A DNA stretch of 64,000 nt from UBA8337 sp965221415 (lineage in GTDB: Bacteria > Pseudomonadota > Alphaproteobacteria > RS24): assembly GCA_965221415.1 (NCBI GenBank), contig OZ244887.1, positions 372,001 to 436,000 of the forward strand, given 5' to 3'. Position 1 is the stretch's first letter, and the number at the start of each line of letters is the position of its first letter. Made by a program: the position numbers and the translations under genes. Below, one piece after another: positions 1-8,185 of this stretch. The notes under the pieces were generated by a model, which made no database searches, was not told the DNA's origin, and saw nothing but the letters and a program-made list of their open reading frames with translations.

Positions 1-20
1 ATTATTTTCTCCTTATAATA

Positions 21-1577
21 TCAGACAATTTTCGAGTCATTATTACCCCAATATCGGTCGCGCACCAAACGCTTGTATAGTTTACCCGTCGGGTGGCGAG
101 GCAATTCTTGGTCAAAATCAATCGAGCGCGGACATTTAATCGCCGACAAGCTCTCTTTGCAAAACGCAATCAGCTCTTCGCCGAGCGCGTCGCCCGCATC
201 CGCCCAATTGGCGGGCTGCACAACGGCTTTTACCTCCTCGCCAAAATCTTCATTCGGCACACCAATAACCGCCACATCGGCGACTTTCGGGTGGGTGATG
301 AGCAGGTTTTCGGTTTCTTGTGGATAGATATTCACCCCGCCGCTGATAATCATGAAAGCCTTGCGGTCGGTGAGATAAAGATAGCCCTCCTCATCAAGCC
401 GACCGACATCGCCAAGCGTGCTCCAGTTTTTATGCACGGGGTGGCGGCTTTCCGAAGTCTTTTTCGGGTCATTATGATACTCAAAACTTGGCGCATCTTC
501 TGGCTGTTCGAAATAAATCGAACCCGCTTCGCCAATGGGTAGCTCGTTGCCCTCATCGTCGCAAATATGCAAAATCCCCGTCAGCGCCGTGCCGACCGAG
601 CCTTTATGCGCCAACCATTCTTCCGAGCTGAGCTGGGTAAAGCCATTGCCTTCACTGCCAGCATAATATTCATAAATAATCGGTCCCCACCACTCAATCA
701 TCTGCTCTTTGATAGGAATAGGACACGGTGCGGCAGCGTGAATGGCGGTTTGCATACTCGATAAATCATATTTCTGACGCACATCGTCTGGCAGTTTCAG
801 CATACGCACAAACATCGTCGGTACCCATTGGCTTTTATCGCATTTGTGCTTCTCAATGAGTGCCAACGCAGCCTCGGGGTCGAAGTTTTCCATAATCACG
901 CATGTGCCACCCAACTGCTGGACGCACATATTATAGCGCAAAGGCGCAGCGTGATAGAGCGGCGCAGGCGAGAGATATTTGCTCCCTTCATTAAAGCCAT
1001 ATAGCAGCCCCACTAAATTGAGCAACGCGTCTTCCGTAGCGATATCCTCACCCGTCAACGCACGGCGAATACCTTTCGGCCGCCCCGTCGTGCCAGATGA
1101 ATAGAGCATATCCATGCCCCGCGTCTCATCCGCGACAGGCTCGGCTGGTTGAGCATCGCGTGACGCCAGATAATCTTCAAAACCCTCCGCCGCATCGCCC
1201 GTCATAAACAAACCGTCCATTTCGGGCAGCAGGTCGCGCAGCTTTATCGCTTCCTCTTTCATATAATCGGAAGTGAACAGAAGTTTTGCGCCGCAATCCC
1301 TGACGATGTAGTCAATCTCTGGTGCTGTCAGGCGCGACGAAACAGCCGTGAAATACAGACCCGCACGTTGCGCCGCCCAGCAAATCTCCAGAAAATATTT
1401 ATTATTATCCATGAAAATGGCAATACCATCGCCGACTTTCAAACCACGCGCCCGCGCCAATTGAGCAATCTGGTTTGAGTAATCATTGAGCTGTTTATAG
1501 GTCACCACCTCATCGGTGGACGCCATGATAAAAGCTGGATGCTCAGGCATTTTTTCTGCAAAATGATACGGATGCAT
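21..1577 (-). CDS. Acyl-CoA synthetase (AMP-dependent synthetase/ligase)
   Basis: About 518 residues, a usual length for the ANL superfamily. It would activate a carboxylic acid to its acyl-CoA by way of an acyl-adenylate in the cytoplasm. The P-loop-like motif YSSGTTGRPKG lies near residues 158-168, the motif GGVNIYPQE is in the C-terminal third, and the catalytic-lysine region HPTGKLYKR is near the end. I chose the ATG at 1577 because a GGGAGAG ribosome site sits just upstream; the reading frame stays open to 1658 but without support. It is divergent from the crotonase gene at 1671, so the two may share a control region. The substrate cannot be read from sequence; the neighbouring crotonase suggests a role in acyl-CoA catabolism. 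Confidence 0.88.
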   Translation of the reverse strand: MHPYHFAEKMPEHPAFIMASTDEVVTYKQLNDYSNQIAQLARARGLKVGDGIAIFMDNNKYFLEICWAAQRAGLYFTAVSSRLTAPEIDYIVRDCGAKLLFTSDYMKEEAIKLRDLLPEMDGLFMTGDAAEGFEDYLASRDAQPAEPVADETRGMDMLYSSGTTGRPKGIRRALTGEDIATEDALLNLVGLLYGFNEGSKYLSPAPLYHAAPLRYNMCVQQLGGTCVIMENFDPEAALALIEKHKCDKSQWVPTMFVRMLKLPDDVRQKYDLSSMQTAIHAAAPCPIPIKEQMIEWWGPIIYEYYAGSEGNGFTQLSSEEWLAHKGSVGTALTGILHICDDEGNELPIGEAGSIYFEQPEDAPSFEYHNDPKKTSESRHPVHKNWSTLGDVGRLDEEGYLYLTDRKAFMIISGGVNIYPQETENLLITHPKVADVAVIGVPNEDFGEEVKAVVQPANWADAGDALGEELIAFCKESLSAIKCPRSIDFDQELPRHPTGKLYKRLVRDRYWGNNDSKIV

Positions 1578-1670
1578 TTTTCTCTCCCGAAATGTTCTGT
1601 TGCAGGAATTATAGAGATATGACAGGTTTCGGCAAGCTACGGATGTGAACAAAAGCACGGGGAGACTAAA

Positions 1671-2582
1671 ATGTCTGACTACGAACAGATTACAACTGAA
1701 ATTGATGCTGACGGCATTATGGTTCTAACGCTCAATCGGCCTGAGGCGATGAACGCGTTTACCGCGCGCATGATGCACGAAATCATCGCAGCCTTTGATG
1801 CGGCTGACGCGGACGATAATGTGCGCGCGATTATTGTAACGGGTGAGGGCGAACGCGCCTTTTGTGCTGGTGCGGATTTATCGCAAGGCGACAAAACATT
1901 CGATTATTCTGAACGCTCAGATGGCGGCAGCAAGAAAAATGTCATCAGCGATAGCGGTGATGTCGATTGGTCAAGCGAAGCTATCCGCGATGGCGGCGGC
2001 CTCGTAACTTTGCGTATTTTCGAGAGCATCAAGCCCGTTATCGGCGCAGTCAATGGCGCGGCGGTCGGTATCGGTGTGACGATGCAATTGCCGATGGATA
2101 TTCGTATTGCTTCTGATAATGCGCGTTTCGGCTTTGTATTTGCGCGCCGTGGTATCGTGCCAGAGGCTTGCTCAAGTTGGTTCTTGCCGCGCTTGGTCGG
2201 AATCTCGCAAGCCCTGCAATGGTGCTATTCGGGCGAGGTGTTCGCCGCCGACGAAGCCCTACGCGGCGGCTTGATAAGCGAAATCGTGCCGCAAGCTGAT
2301 TTGCTCGCGCGCGCAAAAGAAGTCGCCCTCCAAATGACCCAGATGAGCTCGCCTGTTTCGGTTTCCCTGACACGGCAAATGTTGTGGCGCATGCTAGGCG
2401 CTGACCATCCGATGGAAGCGCATAAGGTCGATAGCAAGGCGATATTTGGGCGCGGGCGACAATCGGATGCGAAAGAGGGCGTGATGTCATTTCTTGAAAA
2501 GCGCGACCCCGAATTTTCCGACAAGCCAAGCAGCGATATACCAGAGTTTTATCCGTGGTGGGATGAGCGTAACTTTAGCTAG
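1671..2582 (+). CDS. Enoyl-CoA hydratase/isomerase family protein (crotonase fold)
   Basis: 303 residues, slightly long for the crotonase family because of an insert near residues 75-105. The family oxyanion-hole segments are visible (AFCAGADLS; GAVNGAAVGIG). Aligned with classical enoyl-CoA hydratases, the two catalytic glutamates appear replaced (Thr in the GIGVT segment, Phe in FGFVF), while a Glu is present in RRGIVPEA, a position used by some enoyl-CoA isomerases. It is therefore more likely an isomerase or another crotonase-type enzyme than a standard hydratase. A GGGGAG ribosome site precedes the ATG. It is divergently transcribed from the acyl-CoA synthetase. Confidence 0.85.
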   Translation: MSDYEQITTEIDADGIMVLTLNRPEAMNAFTARMMHEIIAAFDAADADDNVRAIIVTGEGERAFCAGADLSQGDKTFDYSERSDGGSKKNVISDSGDVDWSSEAIRDGGGLVTLRIFESIKPVIGAVNGAAVGIGVTMQLPMDIRIASDNARFGFVFARRGIVPEACSSWFLPRLVGISQALQWCYSGEVFAADEALRGGLISEIVPQADLLARAKEVALQMTQMSSPVSVSLTRQMLWRMLGADHPMEAHKVDSKAIFGRGRQSDAKEGVMSFLEKRDPEFSDKPSSDIPEFYPWWDERNFS

Positions 2583-2585
2583 CGT

Positions 2586-3833
2586 CTAAGCGACCTCATC
2601 GGGGCGGCGTCTAATCGACCAGACCGGCGTCGTGGCAATAAGCACTAAAACCAGCAGCATCATCAAAGAAGCCGACGCAAATGAAGTAATGCGCGGGCCG
2701 AAAAGCTCGGTTGCAAAACCAGTGAGCATCGCCCCCACCGGGGCTGACCCCATAAAACCAAGATTGTAAAAGGCCAAGACCCGCCCGCGTGCTTCAGGCG
2801 GGGCTTCGACTTGGGCAATGGTGCGCGCCATCGTCATATTGACCCCGCCGCACAACCCCCAAACGCCCGCAATGGCGCATAATATAGGAAAACTCGGCGC
2901 AAACGGTATCACCATAAGCGTGGCACACCCAACCAGCAAGGCGAGCATCATCGCACGCCCCCGTCGCTCAACCGGACGGCGCATCATCATCAACACGGTC
3001 GAGATAATTGTGCCACCCCAAAAAGCGAAGTTCAAAATCGAAATCTCCAACTGCGCGCCGCCAAATATTTGCGTCACGATAAGCGGCAAGGTGACGATGA
3101 AAATGCCAATGAAAAACACCCCCATGCCCATGGATGAAATAACCACTGGCCGCAAAACCGACGAATGCCAGACCAGATTAAACCCCGTGCGCCAGCCTCT
3201 ATCATCGTCTGCTTTGTCGTCATGCGTTGCTGTAATCGGCGGGAAATCAGGCAAAGTCAGCGTGAATATAAAACCGATTAAAAACGCTACCGCCTGCATC
3301 ACCAATAACGCCCAAGGGCCAGCTATCGGTGCGGCAATGCCTGCCAGAATATACCCAAGCAATTGCGCGCCAAATTGCGTAATCATCGCCATCATCACAG
3401 CACCCTGCATATGCGTGGTCGTCACGCGTGATAAAAGCGCATCGCGCGTCGGCACCATAAAAGCGAAAGTGACACTCATCAGCATGGCAAAAATAAGAAT
3501 ATGCCAATACTCAATCAGGTCATTATAAATCAACCAACCAAGCGCCATGGGCGGCATGGCCGATAGGGCGTTGACGATAAGCAAAATCTTGCGACTGTCA
3601 TTCTTGTCGGCAATGCTGCCCGCATAAAGCATAAGAAGAACTTGCGGCAAAGCCAGTGCGACTTGCGCCGCCGCTAATTGTGTTGCTGTGCCGCCCAATG
3701 TCACCACGACCAAGGTAGGCACCATAACAAATTGTAATCCATTCGCGGTGAACCACGTCGCGATGCCGCCCAGATAGGCAAACATAGGATTGACGCCCCA
3801 ACGTGGGGTCGCAAGATGTGGCGTGGTTGTCAT
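2586..3833 (-). CDS. MFS transporter, MFS_3/EntS-like
   Basis: 415 residues with about 12 hydrophobic segments, the normal size for a major facilitator protein of the inner membrane. The sequence resembles the MFS_3 (enterobactin-exporter-like) group: a charged loop with the AGSIADKNDSRK signature after the second helix, and a central cytoplasmic loop near residues 200-215 (THDDKADDDRGWR). Such proteins usually export small molecules, but no substrate can be inferred. It ends three bases from the crotonase gene, convergent with it, and follows the winged-helix regulator by 39 bases on the same strand, so that regulator may control it. Confidence 0.8.
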   Translation of the reverse strand: MTTTPHLATPRWGVNPMFAYLGGIATWFTANGLQFVMVPTLVVVTLGGTATQLAAAQVALALPQVLLMLYAGSIADKNDSRKILLIVNALSAMPPMALGWLIYNDLIEYWHILIFAMLMSVTFAFMVPTRDALLSRVTTTHMQGAVMMAMITQFGAQLLGYILAGIAAPIAGPWALLVMQAVAFLIGFIFTLTLPDFPPITATHDDKADDDRGWRTGFNLVWHSSVLRPVVISSMGMGVFFIGIFIVTLPLIVTQIFGGAQLEISILNFAFWGGTIISTVLMMMRRPVERRGRAMMLALLVGCATLMVIPFAPSFPILCAIAGVWGLCGGVNMTMARTIAQVEAPPEARGRVLAFYNLGFMGSAPVGAMLTGFATELFGPRITSFASASLMMLLVLVLIATTPVWSIRRRPDEVA

Positions 3834-3872
3834 GCATGTGGCCTAGCACATAATGAACGATTGAGCTAACGC

Positions 3873-4343
3873 TTAGGCTGGATCTTTCACCTTGGCGCGC
3901 TTGTTCCGTACTTGGCGCACATGCGGCCAAAAGCTATGCGCAAAATTATTCACCGCCTGCTTCATTTTCGCTGTCGGCACATAAAGCTCAGAGCGACCAA
4001 TGCGCTGGTTCGGCTCAATATATCCCAATCGCTCAAAACGCTGCAGAGAAGCCCGCACCGTGCCATAGGCGCGGCCGGTAATCTCGACAATGTTTTTGGT
4101 AACCGTCGCACGACCCTCTGCCTCATTCGTCAAAATGACGAACAACATAATCCAGTCCTCGTGATGCGGCGTCTGCGTGTCGAATATACGATTGCCGAAA
4201 CGATACCCAAATAACAGCGTATTGATGAAATCTTGCGCGTCGGCATCAAGACCCTGTATCGGCTGATTTATCTGCTCGGGCAGGGTGAATATTTCCTTCT
4301 TATCTGTTTTCTCAGATAATTTGTGATTTTGACGTCTAGCCAT
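3873..4343 (-). CDS. Winged-helix transcriptional regulator, MarR-like
   Basis: 156 residues. The central part, about residues 60-125, reads as a winged helix: a recognition-helix-like run (GRAYGTVRASLQRFERLGYI) followed by a basic wing (RIGRSELYVPT). The N-terminus is hydrophilic and the C-terminus lysine/arginine-rich. It probably binds DNA as a dimer. The MFS transporter follows immediately and may be its target, as is common for MarR-type pairs. Upstream, between this gene and the divergent DnaA-like gene, lies a short perfect inverted repeat (4400-4414) that could be its operator. Family assignment is by pattern only. Confidence 0.65.
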   Translation of the reverse strand: MARRQNHKLSEKTDKKEIFTLPEQINQPIQGLDADAQDFINTLLFGYRFGNRIFDTQTPHHEDWIMLFVILTNEAEGRATVTKNIVEITGRAYGTVRASLQRFERLGYIEPNQRIGRSELYVPTAKMKQAVNNFAHSFWPHVRQVRNKRAKVKDPA

Positions 4344-4399
4344 GACCTCGTCCTTTTTAATTTTATTTATTTTAATATAGAGTTTTAACTTTTCTACTT

Positions 4400-4414
4400 A
4401 AGCATAAGATGCTT
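4400..4414. promoter_or_regulatory. Inverted repeat, possible operator of the winged-helix regulator
   Basis: Perfect 6-bp dyad AAGCAT-aag-ATGCTT lying 57 bases upstream of the winged-helix gene start, in the AT-rich divergent region. It is short and untested; an operator role is inferred from position. Confidence 0.35.
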
Positions 4415-4465
4415 CTATAATCATTATTATAAAAAATCACGATTATTAATTGTATTGGCGGGATA

Positions 4466-4480
4466 TTAATTTTTTATTAA
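4466..4480 (+). promoter_or_regulatory. CtrA-type binding box upstream of the GafY-like gene
   Basis: The sequence is a perfect TTAA-N7-TTAA, the full consensus of the alphaproteobacterial response regulator CtrA. It lies about 80 bases upstream of the DnaA-like gene and its right half overlaps a plausible -35 element. CtrA is known to control the GTA activator gafA in Rhodobacter. The surrounding region is AT-rich, so chance cannot be excluded. Confidence 0.55.
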
Positions 4481-4504
4481 GATATTGATACAAAAACATA
4501 ATAC
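4477..4504 (+). promoter_or_regulatory. Candidate promoter for the gafY-gafZ-like operon
   Basis: A -35-like TTAAGA (4477-4482), a 16-base spacer and a -10-like TAATAC (4499-4504). The -35 overlaps the CtrA box, as in CtrA-activated promoters. It is read from sequence only. Confidence 0.4.
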
Positions 4505-4558
4505 GACACTTGTCCCCCTTGTAAAATTGTTGTGCATAATTCTGTAAAAGAGAAAATC

Positions 4559-4954
4559 ATGCCTGCACGTAGGATGTTAAAAAGAAAAATGCAACCGCTG
4601 GTTGTGGACGCGAAGGGTTCGAGGGATGCCGCTATGCGGCAAGCGCAACTCAATTTAGTGATATCGTTTCTCGCCCCAGCCATGCATGTTGCGCCAGAAT
4701 ATTTACTCGGCCCAAGCCGTGGTAGTCAGCATTTATCGAATGCACGCCACACGCTGTATTATCTTGCGCATATCGGCTTCGGGATGAGCTATAGCCAAAT
4801 CGGCGAACTGGTGATGCGCGACCGTACTAGCGTGGCGCATGGCGTGACCCGCATCGAAGATTGCCGCGATAAGCCTGAGATTGACCGCGCCTTACATTTT
4901 GCCGAGATGGCCTTGGTCGATGTGTTTAGCCAATATTGGGTGACGAAAGAATGA
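4559..4954 (+). CDS. gafY: DnaA domain IV-like DNA-binding protein, GafY-like GTA activator half
   Basis: 131 residues from the ATG at 4559, which has a weak AGAG site; a GTG at 4532 would add nine residues. Residues about 62-105 match the C-terminal DNA-binding domain of DnaA (ARHTLYYLAHIGFGMSYSQIG, then the signature RDRTSVAHGVTRIE at 87-100), but there is no ATPase domain, so this is not a replication initiator. Its stop overlaps the start of the DUF6456 gene (ATGA), implying translational coupling. Together the two correspond to the N- and C-terminal halves of GafA, the direct activator of the Rhodobacter GTA, which is split into GafY and GafZ in Caulobacter. That family link is recalled knowledge; activation of the nearby GTA cluster is inference. 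Confidence 0.72.
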   Translation: MPARRMLKRKMQPLVVDAKGSRDAAMRQAQLNLVISFLAPAMHVAPEYLLGPSRGSQHLSNARHTLYYLAHIGFGMSYSQIGELVMRDRTSVAHGVTRIEDCRDKPEIDRALHFAEMALVDVFSQYWVTKE

Positions 4955-5700
4955 CCCCCGCCAGTCAACGTATCTTTCGCCAACACGCGAAGAAATTGAT
5001 GGCAACAAAAGCTTATTTGATAGCGCGTGACGATGAATGTTTCGGGCTGTTTCGTGAGGGGCAGAAATCCCAAACGCCGCACGCCAAAATTAAGGCAGAT
5101 TATGTTACCGATTGGCTGAAGGCTGATTTGCTTGAAGGCTCGTCACGTCTCAGCCTGTCGCCGCAGGGGCGGGCTTATCTGAACCGCTTTCTAAACGGTG
5201 GCGATTTTCTCGCCCAACATAAACTTATCACGCCATCAAAGCATAATGATGCGGCACGCCAGACCCAGACCACGCCCTTGCAATGGTTGCAGTCGCGCCG
5301 CCCCGCCCATCGCTTAGGCATTAGCGATGTGCAATTTGAGGCGGGTCATCAATTATCGCGTGATTATGACCGCGCTGCTCTGCCGCCCCGTCAGACAATG
5401 GATTGGCAACGCCCGATATTTGTCGATGGCGGTCGCTCGCAAAGCGATAATGATATTTCAGAAGTGATGCTGGATGCGCGCCGACGCTTTGAAGATGCGC
5501 TTTTATATGTCGGCCCCGGCCTATCGGATGTGGCGGTCGCGATTTGCTGCGCTGAAGTCGGTCTGGAAGAATGCGAACGTGGCTTTGAGCTACCGAAACG
5601 CTCGGCAAAATTATTGTTGAAAATGGCGCTGATGCGTTTGTCCGTTCATTATGGGCTTCAATCGGCGCGTGATGCGGCGGCATCGTTTCGAATGCGCTGA
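4951..5700 (+). CDS. gafZ: DUF6456 protein, GafZ-like GTA activator half
   Basis: 249 residues from the ATG that overlaps the previous stop. The C-terminal half, about residues 108-238, carries the DUF6456 pattern: PLQWLQSRR, ISDVQFEAGHQLSRDY, a VGPGLSDVAVAICC segment and PKRSAKLLLKMALMRL. In GafA this part resembles a sigma-factor-like, RNA-polymerase-contacting region, and its Caulobacter counterpart GafZ acts with GafY to switch on the GTA and promote antitermination (recalled literature). The N-terminal ~90 residues are basic and unassigned. The 3' end overlaps the convergent sufE by 43 bases. Confidence 0.72.
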   Translation: MTPASQRIFRQHAKKLMATKAYLIARDDECFGLFREGQKSQTPHAKIKADYVTDWLKADLLEGSSRLSLSPQGRAYLNRFLNGGDFLAQHKLITPSKHNDAARQTQTTPLQWLQSRRPAHRLGISDVQFEAGHQLSRDYDRAALPPRQTMDWQRPIFVDGGRSQSDNDISEVMLDARRRFEDALLYVGPGLSDVAVAICCAEVGLEECERGFELPKRSAKLLLKMALMRLSVHYGLQSARDAAASFRMR

Positions 5701-6065
5701 ACCATCGCGTAAAAGCCGTTGGAACGCTGCGGCGTTAAATGTTCCCCAAGGCCGAGCTGGCCAAAGGCTGCCTCGGCATCGAAGCTCGCGATTTCATCAA
5801 GGGTTTTGCCTGCATATAAATCAAATAGGATGGCCACCAGCCCGCGCACAATATGCGCGTCACTATCACCGCGATACTGCAACTGTGCGCCATCACGCTG
5901 TGTGACGAGCCATACTTGGCTGACGCATCCTTGGACTTTATTTGCCTCGCACCGTTCGTCGTCGCTTATCGGTGCTAGCCCATTGCCAAGCTCGATAATA
6001 TAGCGATAGCGTTCTTCCCAAGTCTCGAACAGGGCGAAATCATCCAATAATGTTTCAAGCGACAT
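5658..6065 (-). CDS. sufE: SufE family Fe-S cluster assembly protein
   Basis: 135 residues, the usual SufE length. SufE accepts sulfane sulfur from the cysteine desulfurase SufS and passes it to the SufBCD scaffold. The acceptor cysteine is visible at residue 47 in KVQGCVSQVW, and the C-terminal HLTPQRSNGFYAM segment is typical. No other suf gene is adjacent. It converges on the DUF6456 gene with a 43-base coding overlap, and is divergent from the DUF1491 gene. Confidence 0.9.
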   Translation of the reverse strand: MSLETLLDDFALFETWEERYRYIIELGNGLAPISDDERCEANKVQGCVSQVWLVTQRDGAQLQYRGDSDAHIVRGLVAILFDLYAGKTLDEIASFDAEAAFGQLGLGEHLTPQRSNGFYAMVQRIRNDAAASRAD

Positions 6066-6134
6066 AGGCTATTCCTCTCACCTCTTTGGCGAACTGTTAA
6101 TTGAAGCATACACCAATCATGCTAGAAACAGGAT

Positions 6135-6512
6135 ATGCAGTTACGGTTAAAATCTGAGATTTATGTACAAGCGTTGATACGCCGCATCAATGGCACTTTT
6201 GCGCAAGGCATGGCGGCAGCCTATGTGGCACGGCGTGGCGATGCCAATGCGGGGGGCATTTTTATACGCGTCAATCGACTTGACGGCACGGCTGGTGTGC
6301 TCACACTATTCACAAATATGGAGGGGGAGCAGACAGCGCGTGTGGTGGTGGCACCGCATACAGCAGAAAAGCAAGCCGCTGATTTTCTAGCACGCGAGAC
6401 AGCGCGTGACCCAGATATTTGGCTCGTAGATATTGAAGATGCGCAAGGGCGGCATTTTTTAGAAGAAAAAATAGATGGCGATTGGCCAGTTTTAGAAGCA
6501 GGGGGAAAATGA
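6135..6512 (+). CDS. DUF1491 family protein
   Basis: 125 residues. It matches the alphaproteobacterial DUF1491 pattern: LKSEIYVQALIRR at the start, a GGIFIRVN strand in the middle, and RDPDIWLVDIEDAQGRHFL near the end. No catalytic residues can be named and no function is known to me. It lies one base upstream of the mechanosensitive channel gene, so the two are co-transcribed. Confidence 0.8.
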   Translation: MQLRLKSEIYVQALIRRINGTFAQGMAAAYVARRGDANAGGIFIRVNRLDGTAGVLTLFTNMEGEQTARVVVAPHTAEKQAADFLARETARDPDIWLVDIEDAQGRHFLEEKIDGDWPVLEAGGK

Positions 6513-6513
6513 G

Positions 6514-7635
6514 ATGGGTGACGGGTCGCAAGATTTTATTTCAGTGGTACGCGAGGTCTGGGGGTCTGGTGCTTATGGGCTAAGCGTTTCTGATTTTATG
6601 TCGGCATTGGCGATATTTTTGTTTTTTGCGGTGTTACGCGGGCTGTTTACCCGCTTTGTGTTGGGTGCGCTAAAGCGGATTACCAGCCGCACCAAAACCG
6701 AGATAGACGACCTATTGCGCGAGGCGATTGAACGGCCAGTCAAATTTTTCTTTATCATTCTTGGCGTGTTCTTTGCTTTGAAAGCATTGCCGCTTGATGG
6801 ATTTCTCGCCGAGTTGGGCGACAAAGTGGTGCGCAGCCTTATTGCGGTCGGTATTTTCTGGACATTCTATGCAGCCGTCACCCCTCTCAGCATAGCGGTC
6901 GAACAAATTAAAAGTCTTTTATCGTCAGAAATTATCGGCTGGCTGATGATGACAGTGCGCTGGGGCGTGGTGCTGACCGGCGTGGCGACTGTGTTGCAAA
7001 TCTGGGGGATTCAAATCGCCCCGATTATTGCTGGCTTCGGCCTGTTCGGCATGGCGGTCGCGTTGGGGGCGCAAGATTTGTTCAAAAACTTGCTCGGCGG
7101 CGTATCCATTTTGCTCGAACGCCGTTTCGCATTGGGCGACTGGATTGAAGTGGAAGGCGTCGTCGAAGGCACAATCGAGCAAATCGGCTTTCGCTCAACG
7201 CATGTGCGTCGCTTCGACCAAGTCTCGGTGGTGGTGCCAAACAATACTTTCTCCGACCACGCCTTGGTGAACTATTCAAGTATGCATCAACGGCGTATTA
7301 AATGGACGATTGGATTGGAATACCGCACGACTTCGGCGCAATTAAAAACCATCCGCCAAGGGATTTTCGATTGGCTCGATGAAGACCCGCGCTTTATCTC
7401 GGACTCACACGACGTGCCGAGCCTTGTGCATATTAGCGGCTTTAACGACAGCTCCATCGATATGATGGTGTATTGCTTCACAAAAAGCACCAGATGGTAT
7501 GATTGGCTCGACGCGAAGCAAGATTTGGCGTTGGCGATTAAGCAGATTGTCGAACAAGCCGATGCAGGTTTTGCGTTTCCAAGTCGGTCGCTTTATCTGG
7601 AAACCGCCATTCAATCAGATGAGACATCCAGATGA
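6514..7635 (+). CDS. MscS family mechanosensitive ion channel
   Basis: 373 residues. About four N-terminal membrane segments are followed by the MscS pore helix and beta domain: a glycine/alanine-rich GFGLFGMAVALGAQDLFKN stretch near residues 172-190, then the SILLERRFALGDWIEVEG signature. It would open under membrane tension to release solutes during osmotic downshock. It is translationally close to the DUF1491 gene. The 3' end contains a short repeat around its stop codon (DETSR then again in the following non-coding bases). Confidence 0.88.
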   Translation: MGDGSQDFISVVREVWGSGAYGLSVSDFMSALAIFLFFAVLRGLFTRFVLGALKRITSRTKTEIDDLLREAIERPVKFFFIILGVFFALKALPLDGFLAELGDKVVRSLIAVGIFWTFYAAVTPLSIAVEQIKSLLSSEIIGWLMMTVRWGVVLTGVATVLQIWGIQIAPIIAGFGLFGMAVALGAQDLFKNLLGGVSILLERRFALGDWIEVEGVVEGTIEQIGFRSTHVRRFDQVSVVVPNNTFSDHALVNYSSMHQRRIKWTIGLEYRTTSAQLKTIRQGIFDWLDEDPRFISDSHDVPSLVHISGFNDSSIDMMVYCFTKSTRWYDWLDAKQDLALAIKQIVEQADAGFAFPSRSLYLETAIQSDETSR

Positions 7636-7648
7636 GACATCGCTATAG

Positions 7649-8185
7649 TTATTTTTGATGCCGTTGCCACAAAGCGCCGCGTTGAGCATCGCTGGCCGGT
7701 TGATAAGCGTCTGATAGCTCGGCCATGGCGGCTTCAAATGTTTCAAGGCTGACATGCGATGCCAGTTCAAAAGCATTGATGCCGCAGCGTCGCATCATCG
7801 CCCACTGGTCGTGTAGCACTTCGCCAGAAGCGCGTAATTCGCCATCAAACTTGAACTCTTCGCGTAATATGCGCGCGGCTGAATAGCCTCGGCCATTGCG
7901 GTAAACTGGAAACGCCAACGAGACCAAAGACAACATGTCCAAATAAGGCGCAAGTTCGCGTACATCCTCGCCCAATTGGGTTTTGCCATCGCCATCTGCG
8001 CGCAACACCACCCCCAATTTGAGATTGCGCTGGCGTAAGCTATCGGCCTCGGTTTTCAAACGCGCCAGAGAAATAATCGCTGCGTCGTTTTCCAACGCCG
8101 CATCATCGTCAATATAAGCCCAGTCATCATCGACTGCCGCATAGCCATCTGCACTTGCCACAATAAGCGTGTCATCATTCGCCAT
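7649..8185 (-). CDS. DUF934 family protein, sulfite-reductase-associated
   Basis: 178 residues. DUF934 proteins are regularly encoded beside assimilatory sulfite reductase in alphaproteobacteria; the role is not established. Visible family-like features are the DVRELAPYLDMLSLVSLAFP stretch and RNGRGYSAARILREEF. The start overlaps the end of cysI by 11 bases, so it is the last gene of that operon. In many relatives cysH follows; here the convergent mscS gene follows instead. Confidence 0.78.
   Translation of the reverse strand: MANDDTLIVASADGYAAVDDDWAYIDDDAALENDAAIISLARLKTEADSLRQRNLKLGVVLRADGDGKTQLGEDVRELAPYLDMLSLVSLAFPVYRNGRGYSAARILREEFKFDGELRASGEVLHDQWAMMRRCGINAFELASHVSLETFEAAMAELSDAYQPASDAQRGALWQRHQK

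Noticed and set aside
4559..4954. Replication initiator DnaA or an origin
   Set aside because: Only the DNA-binding domain IV is present; no AAA+ domain and no array of DnaA boxes nearby.
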